A stretch of 64,000 nt of DNA from Thermohalobaculum sediminis. Lineage in GTDB: Bacteria; Pseudomonadota; Alphaproteobacteria; Rhodobacterales; Rhodobacteraceae. A program made the position numbers and the translations under genes. The stretch lies in contig NZ_JAMFKN010000003.1 of assembly GCF_023487995.1 (NCBI RefSeq), positions 469,867-533,866 on the forward strand, written 5' to 3'. Below the pieces are notes generated by a model that saw only the letters and a list, made by a program, of their open reading frames with translations, made no database searches and was not told where the DNA came from. Below, piece by piece: positions 8,363 through 18,665 of this stretch; positions within the stretch are counted from its first letter, which is position 1, and each line of letters opens with the position of its first letter.

Positions 8363-8740
8363 CGCCCCTCACACCGCCTCTTCACGCGCTACGGGGTGCC
8401 AATCCTCACGATCCACGACAGCTACGTGGTGCCGATACGGTATCGTCCGGTCTTGCTCAAGAGGATGGAACTGGCCTTCCAAAAGGTCATGGGGCTTGGT
8501 CGCCCGAGGGTTAAGACCGCCAGCTTCAATCTACAGGAGTTCGAGTTGCTACTCGACAGAGGCAACAGGGAAGCTCTGAGGATGATGTCTCCCGCTGAGT
8601 TCCAATCAGCGGATGAAGTCAAGCGGAGGCAGGATAAACGGACCAAGGGGTACGCTCGGAGATATGAACGCTTCTGCGCTTGGCGGAACGAGAATTCTCA
8701 GACGCTAGGTATTTCTGGCGATCAACGACTTTCGGCATGA
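8363..8740 (+). pseudogene. C-terminal gene fragment with IHDSY motif, family not certain
   Basis: The frame opens after a stop at 8360 and reads SHRLFTRYGVPILTIHDSYVV, continuing to ISGDQRLSA. There is no start codon before the conserved-looking part, and the ATG-like triplet at 8396 falls inside it. The phrase ILTIHDSYVV resembles the HD(S/E) motif of palm-domain polymerases of phages and plasmids, followed by an amphipathic helix and a basic tail. I cannot assign it further. It is most likely the 3' end of a larger mobile-element replication gene. Confidence 0.4.
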
Positions 8741-9141
8741 CAAGTCGTGAAGACGAGGTCGGATGATCGACGATCTCACATAATTGAACTACAACTTATC
8801 AGTCCATCTGTCTGTCCTGTCCATAACTGGTACCGGTTTAGACGGTGAGCCAATCAGCGGACGCGGTTGACGGCCTCGGTGGTTAACAAACATGACGGGA
8901 GAAATTATGTCGAGGCCAAGCACACATACCCCCATCGGTGCCGTGGTCCAGCCCCACCCCCCTCCGTGCTTGAATCGGGCTTGCTGCAATAATGCTGCAA
9001 CTGTGCTTACGCGGACCGGCAATGAAACCCAGCTCCGTGATGCAGATTCTTGACGAAATGTGCGGTTTTCTGCATGGTTCAGATAGAGGGCTTTGGGACG
9101 GAAACCGTTCTCGATCATCGGCTTACGTGATCAGGCTTCGT
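8741..9141. other. Gene-poor stretch between the transferred segment and tRNA-Arg
   Basis: About 400 bp with no recognisable gene. A 48-codon frame at 8907-9053 (MSRPSTHTPIG start) has GGGAGA before its ATG, but nothing else supports it. No copy of the tRNA-Arg 3' end that would mark an attachment site was found here or near 5350. Confidence 0.4.
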
Positions 9142-9218
9142 TGGCGACCCCGGCAGGACTCGAACCTGCAGCCGTCGGATTAGAAGTCCGGTGCTCTATC
9201 CAGTTGAGCTACGGGGCC
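9142..9218 (-). tRNA. tRNA-Arg (anticodon TCT)
   Basis: A 77-nt cloverleaf on the minus strand with encoded CCA. The acceptor stem is GGCCCCG / CGGGGTC, the D arm GCTC...GAGC, the anticodon loop CTTCTAA and the T arm GCAGG-TTCGAGT-CCTGC. The anticodon TCT reads AGA. It borders the transferred segment at 5356-9141, and tRNA genes are common integrase targets. Confidence 0.93.
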
Positions 9219-9427
9219 GTCGGCTTCCCGATTAGTCGCAGGCGCGACCGCGCGCAACATGTCTACGTGGGTGCGGCGTGCGACTGGCGCGGCGCCGCCA
9301 CGGGCGGCCGGGTTCGGCTTGCGCGTGCCGGTCGCGGCCCGCGGCTTCACCCCGGGGGCGATCCGGCGCCTCGTCTGGCCGTCGGGGGGAACGATTCCCG
9401 ACTGGCGGAGGCAGACCTGATGCCCGG

Positions 9428-10336
9428 CTAACGGGCCGGCGCGAGCCACGCGGCCAGCCGTCCGTCGATCGCGGCGAGACCTGCGAGGATCAGGCCAAAG
9501 CCCGCCAGGTGGTGCGGCTCGAGCCGCTCGCCCAGCACCAGCCAGCCGAGGCCGATCGCCGACGGCGGGATGAGGAAGATCACGAGCGAGATCGCCGTGG
9601 CACCCGCGGCCTGGAGTACGTTGAAGAACAGCACATAGGCGAGCGCGGTCGACAGAAGGCCCAGCGCGATCACCGCGCCAACGGCTTCCACCCCGGGGGC
9701 GGATAGCGTCCAGGGACGGTCCACCACCAGCGCAAGCGGCAGCAGGATCGCCGAGGAGGCCGTCACCTGCCCCGCCGCGGTCGCCAACGGATCGACGCCG
9801 AGCCGCCGGAAGCGCCGCCCGAACACGCTCGCGAACCCGTAGGAAAGTGCGGCGCCCACGATGGCGAGCTGGCCCAGCACCTGCCCGCCGATGCCGCCCA
9901 GCGCCTCCCACCCCACCATCACGACGACGCCCGCGAAGCCCAGCACCACGCCCGCCGCGCGCGCGGGGGTCAGCCGCTCGTCCGCGGTCAGGGCATTGGC
10001 CACCAGCACCGTGAAGATCGGCGTCATCGCGTTGAGGATCGAGGCGAGCCCGCCCGCGATCTGCGTCTGGCCGAAGGCGATCAGGCTGAAGGGGATCGCG
10101 TTGTTCAAGAGCCCCATGCCGAGGAACGAGGCCCAGACGGCCACCCCCAACGGCACCGCGCGCCGGCCGGCAAGAATGACGAGCCAGAGCGCCAGGGCCG
10201 CCATCACGACGCGCGTGGCCACCACCGTGAAGGGCGGCAGCGTCCTGACCGCGATGCCCACGAACAGGAACGACCCGCCCCATAGAATGGAAAGCACCCC
10301 CAGCAGCAGCCATTCGCGCCGCCCGATCGCTGTCAC
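9428..10336 (-). CDS. EamA/DMT-family transporter
   Basis: An inner-membrane carrier of the drug/metabolite transporter superfamily, here 302 residues with about ten hydrophobic segments in two homologous EamA halves (first half from [20 protein letters not shown], second from [18 protein letters not shown]). The frame is open 68 codons further upstream, but those are basic and unlike a membrane protein. The GTG at 10336 is preferred because GGAGGG lies upstream at about 6 nt and the first helix follows. Substrate unknown; related proteins export metabolites or amino acids. It is divergent from gatB. Confidence 0.87.
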   Translation of the reverse strand: MTAIGRREWLLLGVLSILWGGSFLFVGIAVRTLPPFTVVATRVVMAALALWLVILAGRRAVPLGVAVWASFLGMGLLNNAIPFSLIAFGQTQIAGGLASILNAMTPIFTVLVANALTADERLTPARAAGVVLGFAGVVVMVGWEALGGIGGQVLGQLAIVGAALSYGFASVFGRRFRRLGVDPLATAAGQVTASSAILLPLALVVDRPWTLSAPGVEAVGAVIALGLLSTALAYVLFFNVLQAAGATAISLVIFLIPPSAIGLGWLVLGERLEPHHLAGFGLILAGLAAIDGRLAAWLAPAR

Positions 10337-10538
10337 CTCCCGCCCTCCACAAGACGTGCTCGGCCCGATGCGCCGCGCCGGGCACGCTAGCCCAGGCCCC
10401 GGCGGGGGCGCAGCCCGTTTCTTGCGCGGCCGTCCTGCGCACCGCATGCGGCCCGCCCTCACTTGCGAATGGCGCCGCCGCGCCGTAGAACGCTCGCGCA
10501 TTCCGCCAAACGCCGATGCGCACGCCCCCGAGGACCCC

Positions 10539-12023
10539 ATGACCGAGCTTTCCTACCGCGAGCCCGAGCCGAAGATCATCGCCGGCGTCAAGGGCGACTG
10601 GGAGATCGTGATCGGAATGGAGGTCCATGCCCAGGTGCAGGCGAAGTCGAAGCTGTTCTCGGGTGCCTCGACCCAGTTCGGCGCCGAGCCCAACACCAAT
10701 GTCAGCCTCGTGGACGCCGCCATGCCCGGCATGCTGCCGGTCATCAACGCCTTCTGCGTCGAGCAGGCGGTGCGCACCGGGCTGGGACTGAAGGCCGCCA
10801 TCAACCTGCGTTCGGTTTTCGACCGCAAGAACTATTTCTACCCCGACCTGCCGCAGGGCTACCAGATCAGCCAGTACAAGCACCCCGTGGTGGGCGAGGG
10901 CGAGGTGCTGGTGGACATGGCGCCCGGCGTCGCCCGCAAGGTGCGGATCGAGCGCATCCATCTGGAGCAGGACGCCGGCAAGTCGGTGCACGACATGGAT
11001 CCCGCCATGTCCTTCGTAGATCTCAACCGCACCGGCTGCGCGCTGATGGAGATCGTCTCGATGCCCGACATCCGGGGGCCCGAGGAGGCGGCGGAGTACG
11101 TCCGCAAGCTCAGGCAGATCATGCGCTACCTCGGCACCTGCGACGGCAACATGCAGGAGGGGTCGCTGCGCGCCGATGTGAACGTCTCGGTCCGGCCCAA
11201 GGGCTCGCGCGAGTTCGGCACGCGCTGCGAGATCAAGAACATGAACTCGATGCGCTTCATCCAGCAGGCCATCGACTACGAGGCGCGCCGCCAGATCGCC
11301 ATCCTCGAGGACGGCGGGACGGTGGTGCAGGAGACGCGGCTCTATGACCCCAACCGGGGCGAGACCCGCTCGATGCGCTCGAAGGAGGAGGCGCACGACT
11401 ACCGCTATTTCCCCGACCCCGACCTGCTACCGCTCGAGATCGAGCCCGCGCTGGTCGAGCGGGTGCGCGACAGCCTGCCGGAGCTGCCGGACGAGAAGAA
11501 GGCGCGCCTCGTCACCGCCTATGGCATCACCGAATACGACGCCGCGGTGCTGGTGGCCGAACGCGCGAACGCCGATTTCTTCGAGGCGGTCGCGAAGGGC
11601 CGCGACGGCAAGCAGGCGGCGAACTGGGTGATCAACGAGCTGTTCGGGCGGCTCAACAAGGAAGGCCACGGCATTGGCGAGAGCCCCGTGTCGGCCGTCC
11701 AGCTCGGCGCGATTCTCGACCTGATCGGCTCGGGCGAGATCTCGGGCAAGATCGCCAAGGACCTGTTCGAGATCGTCTACACCGAAGGCGGCGAGCCCCG
11801 CGCGATCGTCGAGGCGCGCGGCATGCGGCAGGTCACCGACACGGGCGCGATCGAGGCTGCGGTGGACGAGGTGATCGCCGCCAACCCCGACAAGGCCGAG
11901 CAGGCCATCGCCAAGCCCGCGCTGGCCGGCTGGTTCGTGGGCCAGGTGATGAAGGCGACCGGCGGAAAGGCCAACCCGCAGGCGGTGCAGGCGCTGGTCA
12001 AGGCGAAGCTGGGGGTCGAGTGA
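10539..12023 (+). CDS. gatB: Aspartyl/glutamyl-tRNA amidotransferase subunit B
   Basis: GatB is the kinase/tRNA-binding subunit of GatCAB, which converts misacylated Glu-tRNA(Gln) or Asp-tRNA(Asn) to the amide forms. The 494 residues start [16 protein letters not shown] and show the GatB signature region [40 protein letters not shown] and [11 protein letters not shown]. The C-terminal YqeY-like tRNA-binding tail ends near [10 protein letters not shown]. Length is normal for the family. gatA and gatC are not adjacent. Its 3' end overlaps the convergent SnoaL-like gene by 26 bp. Confidence 0.97.
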   Translation: MTELSYREPEPKIIAGVKGDWEIVIGMEVHAQVQAKSKLFSGASTQFGAEPNTNVSLVDAAMPGMLPVINAFCVEQAVRTGLGLKAAINLRSVFDRKNYFYPDLPQGYQISQYKHPVVGEGEVLVDMAPGVARKVRIERIHLEQDAGKSVHDMDPAMSFVDLNRTGCALMEIVSMPDIRGPEEAAEYVRKLRQIMRYLGTCDGNMQEGSLRADVNVSVRPKGSREFGTRCEIKNMNSMRFIQQAIDYEARRQIAILEDGGTVVQETRLYDPNRGETRSMRSKEEAHDYRYFPDPDLLPLEIEPALVERVRDSLPELPDEKKARLVTAYGITEYDAAVLVAERANADFFEAVAKGRDGKQAANWVINELFGRLNKEGHGIGESPVSAVQLGAILDLIGSGEISGKIAKDLFEIVYTEGGEPRAIVEARGMRQVTDTGAIEAAVDEVIAANPDKAEQAIAKPALAGWFVGQVMKATGGKANPQAVQALVKAKLGVE

Positions 12024-12435
12024 CGACGCCTCGGCCGCGCCCGAGCTGGCGGTCGTAGTCGGCCGCGTCAAAGAAGCCAAGCGAGGCCTCCACCTCGGCG
12101 GCGTCCGTCAGGGTCCAGAACTCCCATCCGCTGATCCTGACGCGATTGCCCGAGCCGCCGGCGCCCGAATTTGTGCCCTCGAGCGTCCAGAGGAAGATTG
12201 CGGTGTTGCCGGACGACCGGACGCCATCGCAATGCACGACGAGGTCGGGGAAATCGCCGTAGAATGCACGCGCCACATCCGCGATCGCGGCCCGGCCGAC
12301 GGTCGGCTCGCCATGGTTGATCGAGATGCGCCCGCCCGGCGCGTAGAAGGCGGCAACGCCGTCCGGGTCGTGGGCGCTCCATGCCGCGGCATAGCGCTCG
12401 GCCATGGCGCGGATCTCGGAAGGTGACGGTGGCAT
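11998..12435 (-). CDS. SnoaL-like / NTF2-fold protein
   Basis: A 145-residue protein beginning [20 protein letters not shown]. The pattern of an N-terminal helix with [21 protein letters not shown], then [20 protein letters not shown] and strands ending in GWEFWTLTD, is that of the nuclear-transport-factor-2 fold (SnoaL polyketide cyclase, ketosteroid isomerase-like). Such proteins bind small hydrophobic ligands, and the true role here is unknown. It overlaps the end of gatB on the opposite strand. Confidence 0.75.
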   Translation of the reverse strand: MPPSPSEIRAMAERYAAAWSAHDPDGVAAFYAPGGRISINHGEPTVGRAAIADVARAFYGDFPDLVVHCDGVRSSGNTAIFLWTLEGTNSGAGGSGNRVRISGWEFWTLTDAAEVEASLGFFDAADYDRQLGRGRGVVTRPPASP

Positions 12436-12768
12436 GGCGGCTCCTTTCGCCGGGATTTCTCGCCCCCTTCCACCCGACGATCACGCTAGACGACCGTCGC
12501 GGGCATTTCCACCCGTGGATGCAAGCGCCATGGCCATGCGCCAGCCGATGCGGCACCTGCGGACAAGGCCGCCATACGCGTCACAACGCCGGCACTGATG
12601 GCATCAAAAGACTGAAAGAATCCTCAGAATCGACCAATAACTTGACACAACAGGGCAATAAACGGCACCATTTCGACAACGTATAAGCTTAGAGACTGTC
12701 GCGTTCGCGCGTGAGGCACCTTCATCCCGGCATTTTGCCTGCGAGCTTCCTGAGCGGGGGGCGTGAAG
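12436..12768. other. Divergent intergenic region before the large subtilisin
   Basis: About 330 bp containing no gene I can support. The middle part is AT-richer than the flanks and includes TTGACA at 12642-12647 and TATAAG further downstream. Their spacing (about 35 bp) does not make a standard promoter, so the real elements are not assigned. GGGGGG lies 7 nt before the ATG at 12769. Confidence 0.4.
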
Positions 12769-15700
12769 ATGGCAAAACCGGATCGTGCTGGCGGAGGAAA
12801 TGGCGGCGGCGACACCGCGAGCGGCGACCTCGTGATCCTCGGTCTCGTGGACGAGACTGACATCACCGACGGACTCGATGACGACGGCATCACGCAACTG
12901 GCCAGCGGGTTCTCGGTAAAGGGCACGCTGTCGACATCCGTCAATACGATCACCTTCCTCGTCACCCTCAGCGACGGCAGCATCGCCCAGCTGACATTCG
13001 GCGACACCGATGCCGACATGCTCACGGCCGAGGCGACTCTCGCCGGCGGCACCTCCACCACGACGCTCGACAGCGATCCGCTTGCCGCGGGCGACGAATG
13101 GGAATTCACGGTGACGTCGGACGGTGACTGGACCCTGACCTACATTGGCGCCGACCTGCCGGACGGCACCGTGCAGATCGGCGCGGAATACACCGTGCAG
13201 AATGCGCGGAACGGCAAGCTCCAGACCAAGACGGCAACCGGCGTGAGCTTCGCGATCGATGCGCCCGCAGACCCCGATGTCAACGAACCCGTGGTGATCG
13301 GCACCGCCGACCTCGCGGGCGCTGCGACCGAGGATGGCATCCTCGCCGACAGCGGCACCATCGCCTTCTCCGATGCCGATGGCTCGGATCTCCACAGCGT
13401 CACCGTCTCGTTCGTCTCGAGCACGCACGCCACGCAGCTTGGCGCGCTCAGCGCCACGGTGAGCACGGCGACCGACGCGAGCGGCCAGGGCGGCGTCGTG
13501 ACATGGGACTATGCGGTCGCGAACGAGGACGTACAGTTCCTCGGCGAAGGCGAAACGGTGACCGAGGTCTTCCGGGTCGAGGTTTCGGACGGCAACGGCT
13601 CGACCGAGATGCGCGATGTCACCGTGGTGCTGACCGGGACCAACGACGCCGCCCTCATCACGGGCACCGACAGCGGCGCCGTCACCGAGGATGCAACGCT
13701 GATCGCGAGCGGCACGCTCGCCGTCTCAGATGCCGATGCGGGCGAGGCCGCGCTGCAAGCGGTCGCGAACGCGGCCGGCACGTATGGCAGCTTCACCGTC
13801 GAGGCGGACGGCGACTGGACCTACACGCTCGACAACGGCAAACAGGCGGTGCAGGCACTCGGCGCGGGCGAGACACGCACCGACACGCTCGAGGTGCGCT
13901 CGCTGGACGGCAGCGCGACGCGGACGATCACCGTCACCGTCCACGGCGCCGACGAACCCACGCCGCCCGGCGGGTCGAACGACAGCACGCCGCTGGTCGG
14001 CGTCCCCGACCTTCTCGCCGCCTTCGACAGCGGCACCTCGGACACGGACGACATCACGGGGATCGGCGTGGTGTCGTTCTCGGTCGCGCTGGTCGCCGGG
14101 GTCGAGGCGGGCGACACAGTCACGCTGCGGATCGACGGCACTGAAGTCGCGAGCCACGCGGTCACGGCCTCCGATCTCGACGCCGGCGCGGTGGTGTTCA
14201 GCGACGTCTCGCTCGGTGCGACCGGCACCAAATCGGTTCGCGCCGCGGTGTCGGACGGCACGGGCACCGAGACGGTCTCGGGTGCGCGCGCGGTCACCTT
14301 CGACGCTGCGGCGGCCGGGCTCTCGACCATCGACCTTGCCGCGGCGTCGGACAGCGGCGCATCGGACAGCGACCACCTGACCAATTCGACGCGGCCGGTG
14401 CTTCGCGTCTACTTCGATCCCAACGTCGCCGCCGGCGAATATCTCGGCTTCTACATCGACGGCATCGAGGATACGGTGATCCACATCCTCGAGCAGTCCG
14501 ACATCGACCTCGGATATGTCGATCTGCAACTGGGCCGGACGCTCGCGGATGGCGCCCACACCATCGAGGCGCGAATTGGCACTGTCGATCAGCTCTATGC
14601 GATGTTCGGGCTGATCCGATGGAAGAGCTTCGACACCAGTGCGACGCTTGCCCTTACCATCGACACCGTGGGCAACGGTCCGATCTCGATAGACGCGGTG
14701 ACGGCTGGCGGCGCTGCAATGGTCTTTGGCGGCGTCACCGACGATGCGGCACCCGTGTTCAGCGGCACCGCGGGGGCCGGCGCGACGGTCACGCTGCGTC
14801 AAGCCGATACGGTCTTTGGCACCGCCACGGCCGACGCCTCGGGCAACTGGACCATCGCGCTCGAGACGCCGCTCCCCGACAAGCTCTACTACTTCTTCGC
14901 CGAGACATCGGACGAGGCTGGCAATGTCTCGCGCGACCGCTTCCTGCTGCGCGTGGACGCGGTGGCCGAGCCCGCGCCGGTCTTGACCCCCGAGAGCTAT
15001 GCCGGAATGTGGCACCTCGCAGCGCTGGGCGGCGTAGCGGCGGACTGGACCGACTTCTCGGCCATCGAAGCGGTCTGGGTCGATTACAGCGGCGCGGGCG
15101 TCTCCTACGGCATCTTCGACGACGGGGTCGAATACGACCATATCGATCTGGACGACAATTACGACTGGCTCAAGCACCTGGTCATCGACGGAGCGGCGCT
15201 CGACGCCTACCCCGTGTTCACGCAGGAGGGCGTCCACGGCACCGCGGTCGCGGGCGTGATCGGGGCCGAGGCGAACGAGCTTGGCACCGTCGGCATCGCG
15301 AACGGCGCAACGCTGACCGGCGTCAATATCTTCAGCGGCCCGGCCTATGTGAACGCGGCCGGCACTGACCCCGATCACGGGTTCTACCAGGCGATCGACC
15401 AGCAATACCGGTTCGACATCGTCAACCACAGCTGGGGCGGCGCGCCGCTGTTCCTCGACGACGACCCCACGATCATCGGCAGCAATGTCGGCCTTGCGAC
15501 GGTCGCGGGGTTCCAGAAGGCGGTCGAGACCGGGCGCGGCGGCCTCGGCACGCTGATCTTAAAGTCGGCCGGCAACTGGGCCGACAATTCCAACGGCAAT
15601 GTCGCCGACGCGAGCCGCTATTCGATCACCGTTGCGGCCTTCGACAGCGACGGCGACGCCTCGTTCTACACCAGCCGCGGCGCGAACGTGCTGATCTCGG

Positions 15701-17268
15701 CTCCGTCGAGCGGATACACAGCCATGGGCGACCTGCGCATCCCGACGACCGACCGGCAGGGCCTGAACGGCTATGTGAGCGGCGACTGGTCGACCTCGGG
15801 CACGGGCGGCTTCGGGGGCACGTCATCGGCCGCCCCCACCGCCGCGGGCGTCGCGGGGCTGATGCTCGAGGCCGCGCCGACGCTGGGCTGGCGCGACGTG
15901 CAGGACATCCTCGCCTACTCCGCCAGCATGATCGGCAGCCCCGTGGGCGTGGACAACACGACCGAGGAGATCGTGCCGGTCGATGCCGACAACAACGGCT
16001 CGTACGAGTCGACCGACCTGCGGCGTATCGAGTACTTCGCCAGCACCTGGAACGGCGCGACCAACTGGAACGGCGGCGGGCTGCACCATTCCAACGACTA
16101 CGGTTTTGGCGCCATCAACGTGCACGACGCCGTGCGCATGGCCGAGGTCTGGCACCTGTTCGGCCCGGCGCAGACCTCGGCCAACGAGGGCAGCGCGACG
16201 CATGCCTTCGCCAATGCCGACCCTGCCAACGATCCGCTCATCTCGGTCAGCGGCGACGGCTCGAGCATGACGGCGAGCTTCACCGTCTCGGGCGCGGCGA
16301 TGGAGCTCGACACAATCGACATCCGCCTCACGCTCGCAGCAAAGCTGCTCCAGGAGGCCGAGATCACCATCACCTCGCCCTCGCAAACCACGGTGACGCT
16401 GATGCGGCCCGACATCGGGGACTATATCCCGGTGTTCACGCTCAATGGCTCGCCCCAGACAAACGTGCTGAGCTGGACCTTCGGGGCGCATGCCTTCAAG
16501 GGCGAGGACCCGAACGGCACATGGACGGTGACGCTGACCGAGCGCGACGTAACCTATGACGTCGACAATTTCGGGCAGGAGCTCGACGGCATCGCGCTCC
16601 GCGACATCGCCTTCACCTTCTACGGTACGATCGACGGGACGGCGGGCGTCTCGCTCGCGGACGATGTCTATCACTACACCGACGAGGTGTTCGCGGTCAT
16701 CGGGGACGATGCGGGGCGAAGCGTTTTGAGCGATACCGACGGGACCGACTGGCTCGACATGGCGGCGATGACCCATGACGTGAGCCTCGACCTCGGCGCC
16801 GGAACAGCGCGCTCGCTGACGACCGGCGTAAGCTTCATCACCTCGGGCGCCGGCACAATCGAGAACGCGGTCACCGGCGACGGCGACGACGTGCTGACCG
16901 GCAATGCCTTCGACAACCACCTGATCGGGATGCGCGGCAACGACACCCTGAACGGCGGCGGCGGGACCGACATCCTCACCGGCGGCGAGGGCGTCGATAC
17001 CTTCGTCTTCGAAGCGGGATTCGGCACGGTGACGATCACCGACTTCATCGGCGACCTTTTCGCCGGCGCGGGCTCGGGCGATGTGCTCGACTTTTCGGGG
17101 GTGGGCGAGGTGACGAGCTTCGCCGAGTTCTCGCTCTCTCTCACCAAGACCAGCGACGGGGTCGTCTACGACTACGGCGGCGACATGCTCGACATGGTGA
17201 TCTTCGCAGGCCTCACCGACACGTCCCAGATCGGCGAGAGCGACGTGATCTTCGGCATGACGGCTTGA
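12769..17268 (+). CDS. Giant subtilisin-like protease with VCBS, P-domain and RTX region
   Basis: A 1499-residue secreted protease. It begins with a short Gly-rich stretch (MAKPDRAGGGNGGGDTA) and no Sec signal. Two VCBS-type repeats lie at about 176-300 and 297-397, followed by Ig-like modules to about 740. The S8 domain has Asp784 (GIFDDGVE), His823 (VHGTAVAG) and Ser1019 (GGTSSAAPT). A proprotein-convertase P-domain lies at about 1160-1290 (WTFGAHAFKGEDPNGTWTV). A short RTX block at about 1364-1410 (GNAFDNHLIGMRGNDTLNGG) and a serralysin-like C-terminal region follow. The RTX and C-terminus point to type I secretion; no ABC exporter lies in the window. The ATG at 12769 is better spaced from GGGGGG than the GTG 6 nt upstream. 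The catalytic and P domains resemble the protease at 26707-30282. Confidence 0.9.
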   Translation: MAKPDRAGGGNGGGDTASGDLVILGLVDETDITDGLDDDGITQLASGFSVKGTLSTSVNTITFLVTLSDGSIAQLTFGDTDADMLTAEATLAGGTSTTTLDSDPLAAGDEWEFTVTSDGDWTLTYIGADLPDGTVQIGAEYTVQNARNGKLQTKTATGVSFAIDAPADPDVNEPVVIGTADLAGAATEDGILADSGTIAFSDADGSDLHSVTVSFVSSTHATQLGALSATVSTATDASGQGGVVTWDYAVANEDVQFLGEGETVTEVFRVEVSDGNGSTEMRDVTVVLTGTNDAALITGTDSGAVTEDATLIASGTLAVSDADAGEAALQAVANAAGTYGSFTVEADGDWTYTLDNGKQAVQALGAGETRTDTLEVRSLDGSATRTITVTVHGADEPTPPGGSNDSTPLVGVPDLLAAFDSGTSDTDDITGIGVVSFSVALVAGVEAGDTVTLRIDGTEVASHAVTASDLDAGAVVFSDVSLGATGTKSVRAAVSDGTGTETVSGARAVTFDAAAAGLSTIDLAAASDSGASDSDHLTNSTRPVLRVYFDPNVAAGEYLGFYIDGIEDTVIHILEQSDIDLGYVDLQLGRTLADGAHTIEARIGTVDQLYAMFGLIRWKSFDTSATLALTIDTVGNGPISIDAVTAGGAAMVFGGVTDDAAPVFSGTAGAGATVTLRQADTVFGTATADASGNWTIALETPLPDKLYYFFAETSDEAGNVSRDRFLLRVDAVAEPAPVLTPESYAGMWHLAALGGVAADWTDFSAIEAVWVDYSGAGVSYGIFDDGVEYDHIDLDDNYDWLKHLVIDGAALDAYPVFTQEGVHGTAVAGVIGAEANELGTVGIANGATLTGVNIFSGPAYVNAAGTDPDHGFYQAIDQQYRFDIVNHSWGGAPLFLDDDPTIIGSNVGLATVAGFQKAVETGRGGLGTLILKSAGNWADNSNGNVADASRYSITVAAFDSDGDASFYTSRGANVLISAPSSGYTAMGDLRIPTTDRQGLNGYVSGDWSTSGTGGFGGTSSAAPTAAGVAGLMLEAAPTLGWRDVQDILAYSASMIGSPVGVDNTTEEIVPVDADNNGSYESTDLRRIEYFASTWNGATNWNGGGLHHSNDYGFGAINVHDAVRMAEVWHLFGPAQTSANEGSATHAFANADPANDPLISVSGDGSSMTASFTVSGAAMELDTIDIRLTLAAKLLQEAEITITSPSQTTVTLMRPDIGDYIPVFTLNGSPQTNVLSWTFGAHAFKGEDPNGTWTVTLTERDVTYDVDNFGQELDGIALRDIAFTFYGTIDGTAGVSLADDVYHYTDEVFAVIGDDAGRSVLSDTDGTDWLDMAAMTHDVSLDLGAGTARSLTTGVSFITSGAGTIENAVTGDGDDVLTGNAFDNHLIGMRGNDTLNGGGGTDILTGGEGVDTFVFEAGFGTVTITDFIGDLFAGAGSGDVLDFSGVGEVTSFAEFSLSLTKTSDGVVYDYGGDMLDMVIFAGLTDTSQIGESDVIFGMTA

Positions 17269-17290
17269 CCCTCGGCGCGGCGGCGGGGGC

Positions 17291-18121
17291 TCAGGCCCCC
17301 AGCCGCTCGGCGTGCCAGGCGACATGGTCGCCCGCGAAGGTCTCGACGAAGAAATAGCTGTGGTCGTAGCCCGGCTGCATCCGGAACACGAACGGCGTGC
17401 GCCGCGCCGCAAGGGCTGCGGCAAGCGCCTCGGGCCGCAGCAGGTCGATGAACTGGTCGGCCGCCCCCTGGTCGATCAGGATGTCGGAATGCCAGCCATG
17501 CTCGGCGACAAGCAGGCTCGCGTCATACCCCGCCCAGGAGACGCGATCCTCGCCCAGATAGGCGTTGAACTGCTTGCGGCCCCAGTCCGACTCGGTCGGG
17601 TTCGCGATGGGCGCGAAGGCCGAGAGCGAGCGGAACCGCTCTGGGTGGCGCAGCGCCAGGGTCAGCGCCCCGTGCCCGCCCATGGAATGCCCGGTGATGC
17701 CCTGCCGCTCCATGTCGAGGGGGAAATGTCCGGCCAGCACCTCGGGCAGCTCGTCGAGCAGGTAGTCGAACATCCGGAAATGCGGCGCCCAAGGCGCGCG
17801 CGTGGCGTTCAGGTAGAAGCCTGCCCCCTGCCCCAGGTCATAGGCCTCGTCATCCGCCACGCCCGGTCCCCGGGGGCTGGTGTCTGGAAAAACCAGCGCG
17901 AGGCCCGCCAGCGCGGCATGCCCCTGCAGCCCTGCCTTCACCATCGCGTTCTCATGCGTGCAGGTCAGGCCCGAGAGATACCACAGCACCGGCACCCGCG
18001 CCGCGCGCGCCTGCGGCGGCAGATAGACGGCGAAGGTCATGTCGCAGGCGCAAACCGACGAGCGGTGCCGGTACACGCCCTGCACGCCACCATGGCTCGC
18101 ATTCTCGGAAATCGTTTCCAT
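17291..18121 (-). CDS. fghA: S-formylglutathione hydrolase
   Basis: This cytosolic serine hydrolase splits S-formylglutathione to formate and glutathione, the second step of glutathione-dependent formaldehyde oxidation. The 276 residues carry the nucleophile elbow GHSMGGHGA (Ser146) and the C-terminal catalytic His in YDHSYFF. The block WYLSGLTCTHENAM is diagnostic for the esterase D/FGH family. The class III alcohol dehydrogenase that makes its substrate is encoded 545 bp upstream on the same strand, with one SRPBCC gene between. The 3' end has a GC hairpin (GGGGGC-TCAG-GCCCCC) over the stop codon, with no T tract. Confidence 0.95.
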   Translation of the reverse strand: METISENASHGGVQGVYRHRSSVCACDMTFAVYLPPQARAARVPVLWYLSGLTCTHENAMVKAGLQGHAALAGLALVFPDTSPRGPGVADDEAYDLGQGAGFYLNATRAPWAPHFRMFDYLLDELPEVLAGHFPLDMERQGITGHSMGGHGALTLALRHPERFRSLSAFAPIANPTESDWGRKQFNAYLGEDRVSWAGYDASLLVAEHGWHSDILIDQGAADQFIDLLRPEALAAALAARRTPFVFRMQPGYDHSYFFVETFAGDHVAWHAERLGA

Positions 18122-18193
18122 CGACCGCTCCCTTGCCCGGGCCGGCGCCTCACCCGGCGCGCCCTTCCAGCGCGTTCTCCCCTCGGGCGCCCC

Positions 18194-18607
18194 TCAGCCG
18201 CCGAAGCGACCGGCCAGCGCCGCGAGGCCCGCATCATAGATCCCCGCGATGACCGCCTCGGCCCCCGGCTCGGTCGGCACGAAATGCGACGACCACACCA
18301 GCCGCGTACCCTCGGTGAGCTGATCTGCCTCGAACAGCGCATGGTAGCGCGCGACCGGCAGCGGCCCGCGCAGGATCGCGTAGCGGTAGAAATGCGTGCC
18401 CTCGGCTTCCAGGTGCTCGACGATCCGCCCCCCGTCCGCCAACGTGAGCAGGCGGAACACCTCGCTTCCCACCGCTTGCGGGGTCGAGGCGATTACACCG
18501 GGATGCCACTTGTGGAGCCCGTGAAACTCGCCCGCCACGCCCCAGGCGTCGTGGATCGGGGCCGAGAGCGTCACCGAGCGGGAAACCGAAACGATGTCGT
18601 GCTCCAT
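18194..18607 (-). CDS. SRPBCC (START-like) family protein
   Basis: A 137-residue single-domain protein starting MEHDIVSVSRSVTLSAPIHD. The pattern of polyketide-cyclase/START-like folds is visible: an initial strand, SAPIHDAWGVAGEFHGLHKWHPGV, a run of strands with FYRYAILRGPLPVARYHALFEAD, and a final amphipathic helix (VIAGIYDAGLAALAGRF). GGGAGG precedes the start by 6 nt, so the longer open frame is not used. It sits between the two formaldehyde-oxidation genes on the same strand. Ligand unknown. Confidence 0.8.
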   Translation of the reverse strand: MEHDIVSVSRSVTLSAPIHDAWGVAGEFHGLHKWHPGVIASTPQAVGSEVFRLLTLADGGRIVEHLEAEGTHFYRYAILRGPLPVARYHALFEADQLTEGTRLVWSSHFVPTEPGAEAVIAGIYDAGLAALAGRFGG

Positions 18608-18665
18608 GCGTGCCTCCCTTGCGTCACTGCGCCGCCGCCTGCGCGGACCGGGCGGCGGTGCCAAC

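Noticed and set aside
5340..9218. Search for attachment-site direct repeats (a copy of the tRNA-Arg 3' end) bounding the transferred segment
   Set aside because: No second copy of the tRNA-Arg T-arm/acceptor sequence was seen near 5350 or within the segment, so use of tRNA-Arg as the attachment site is not shown.
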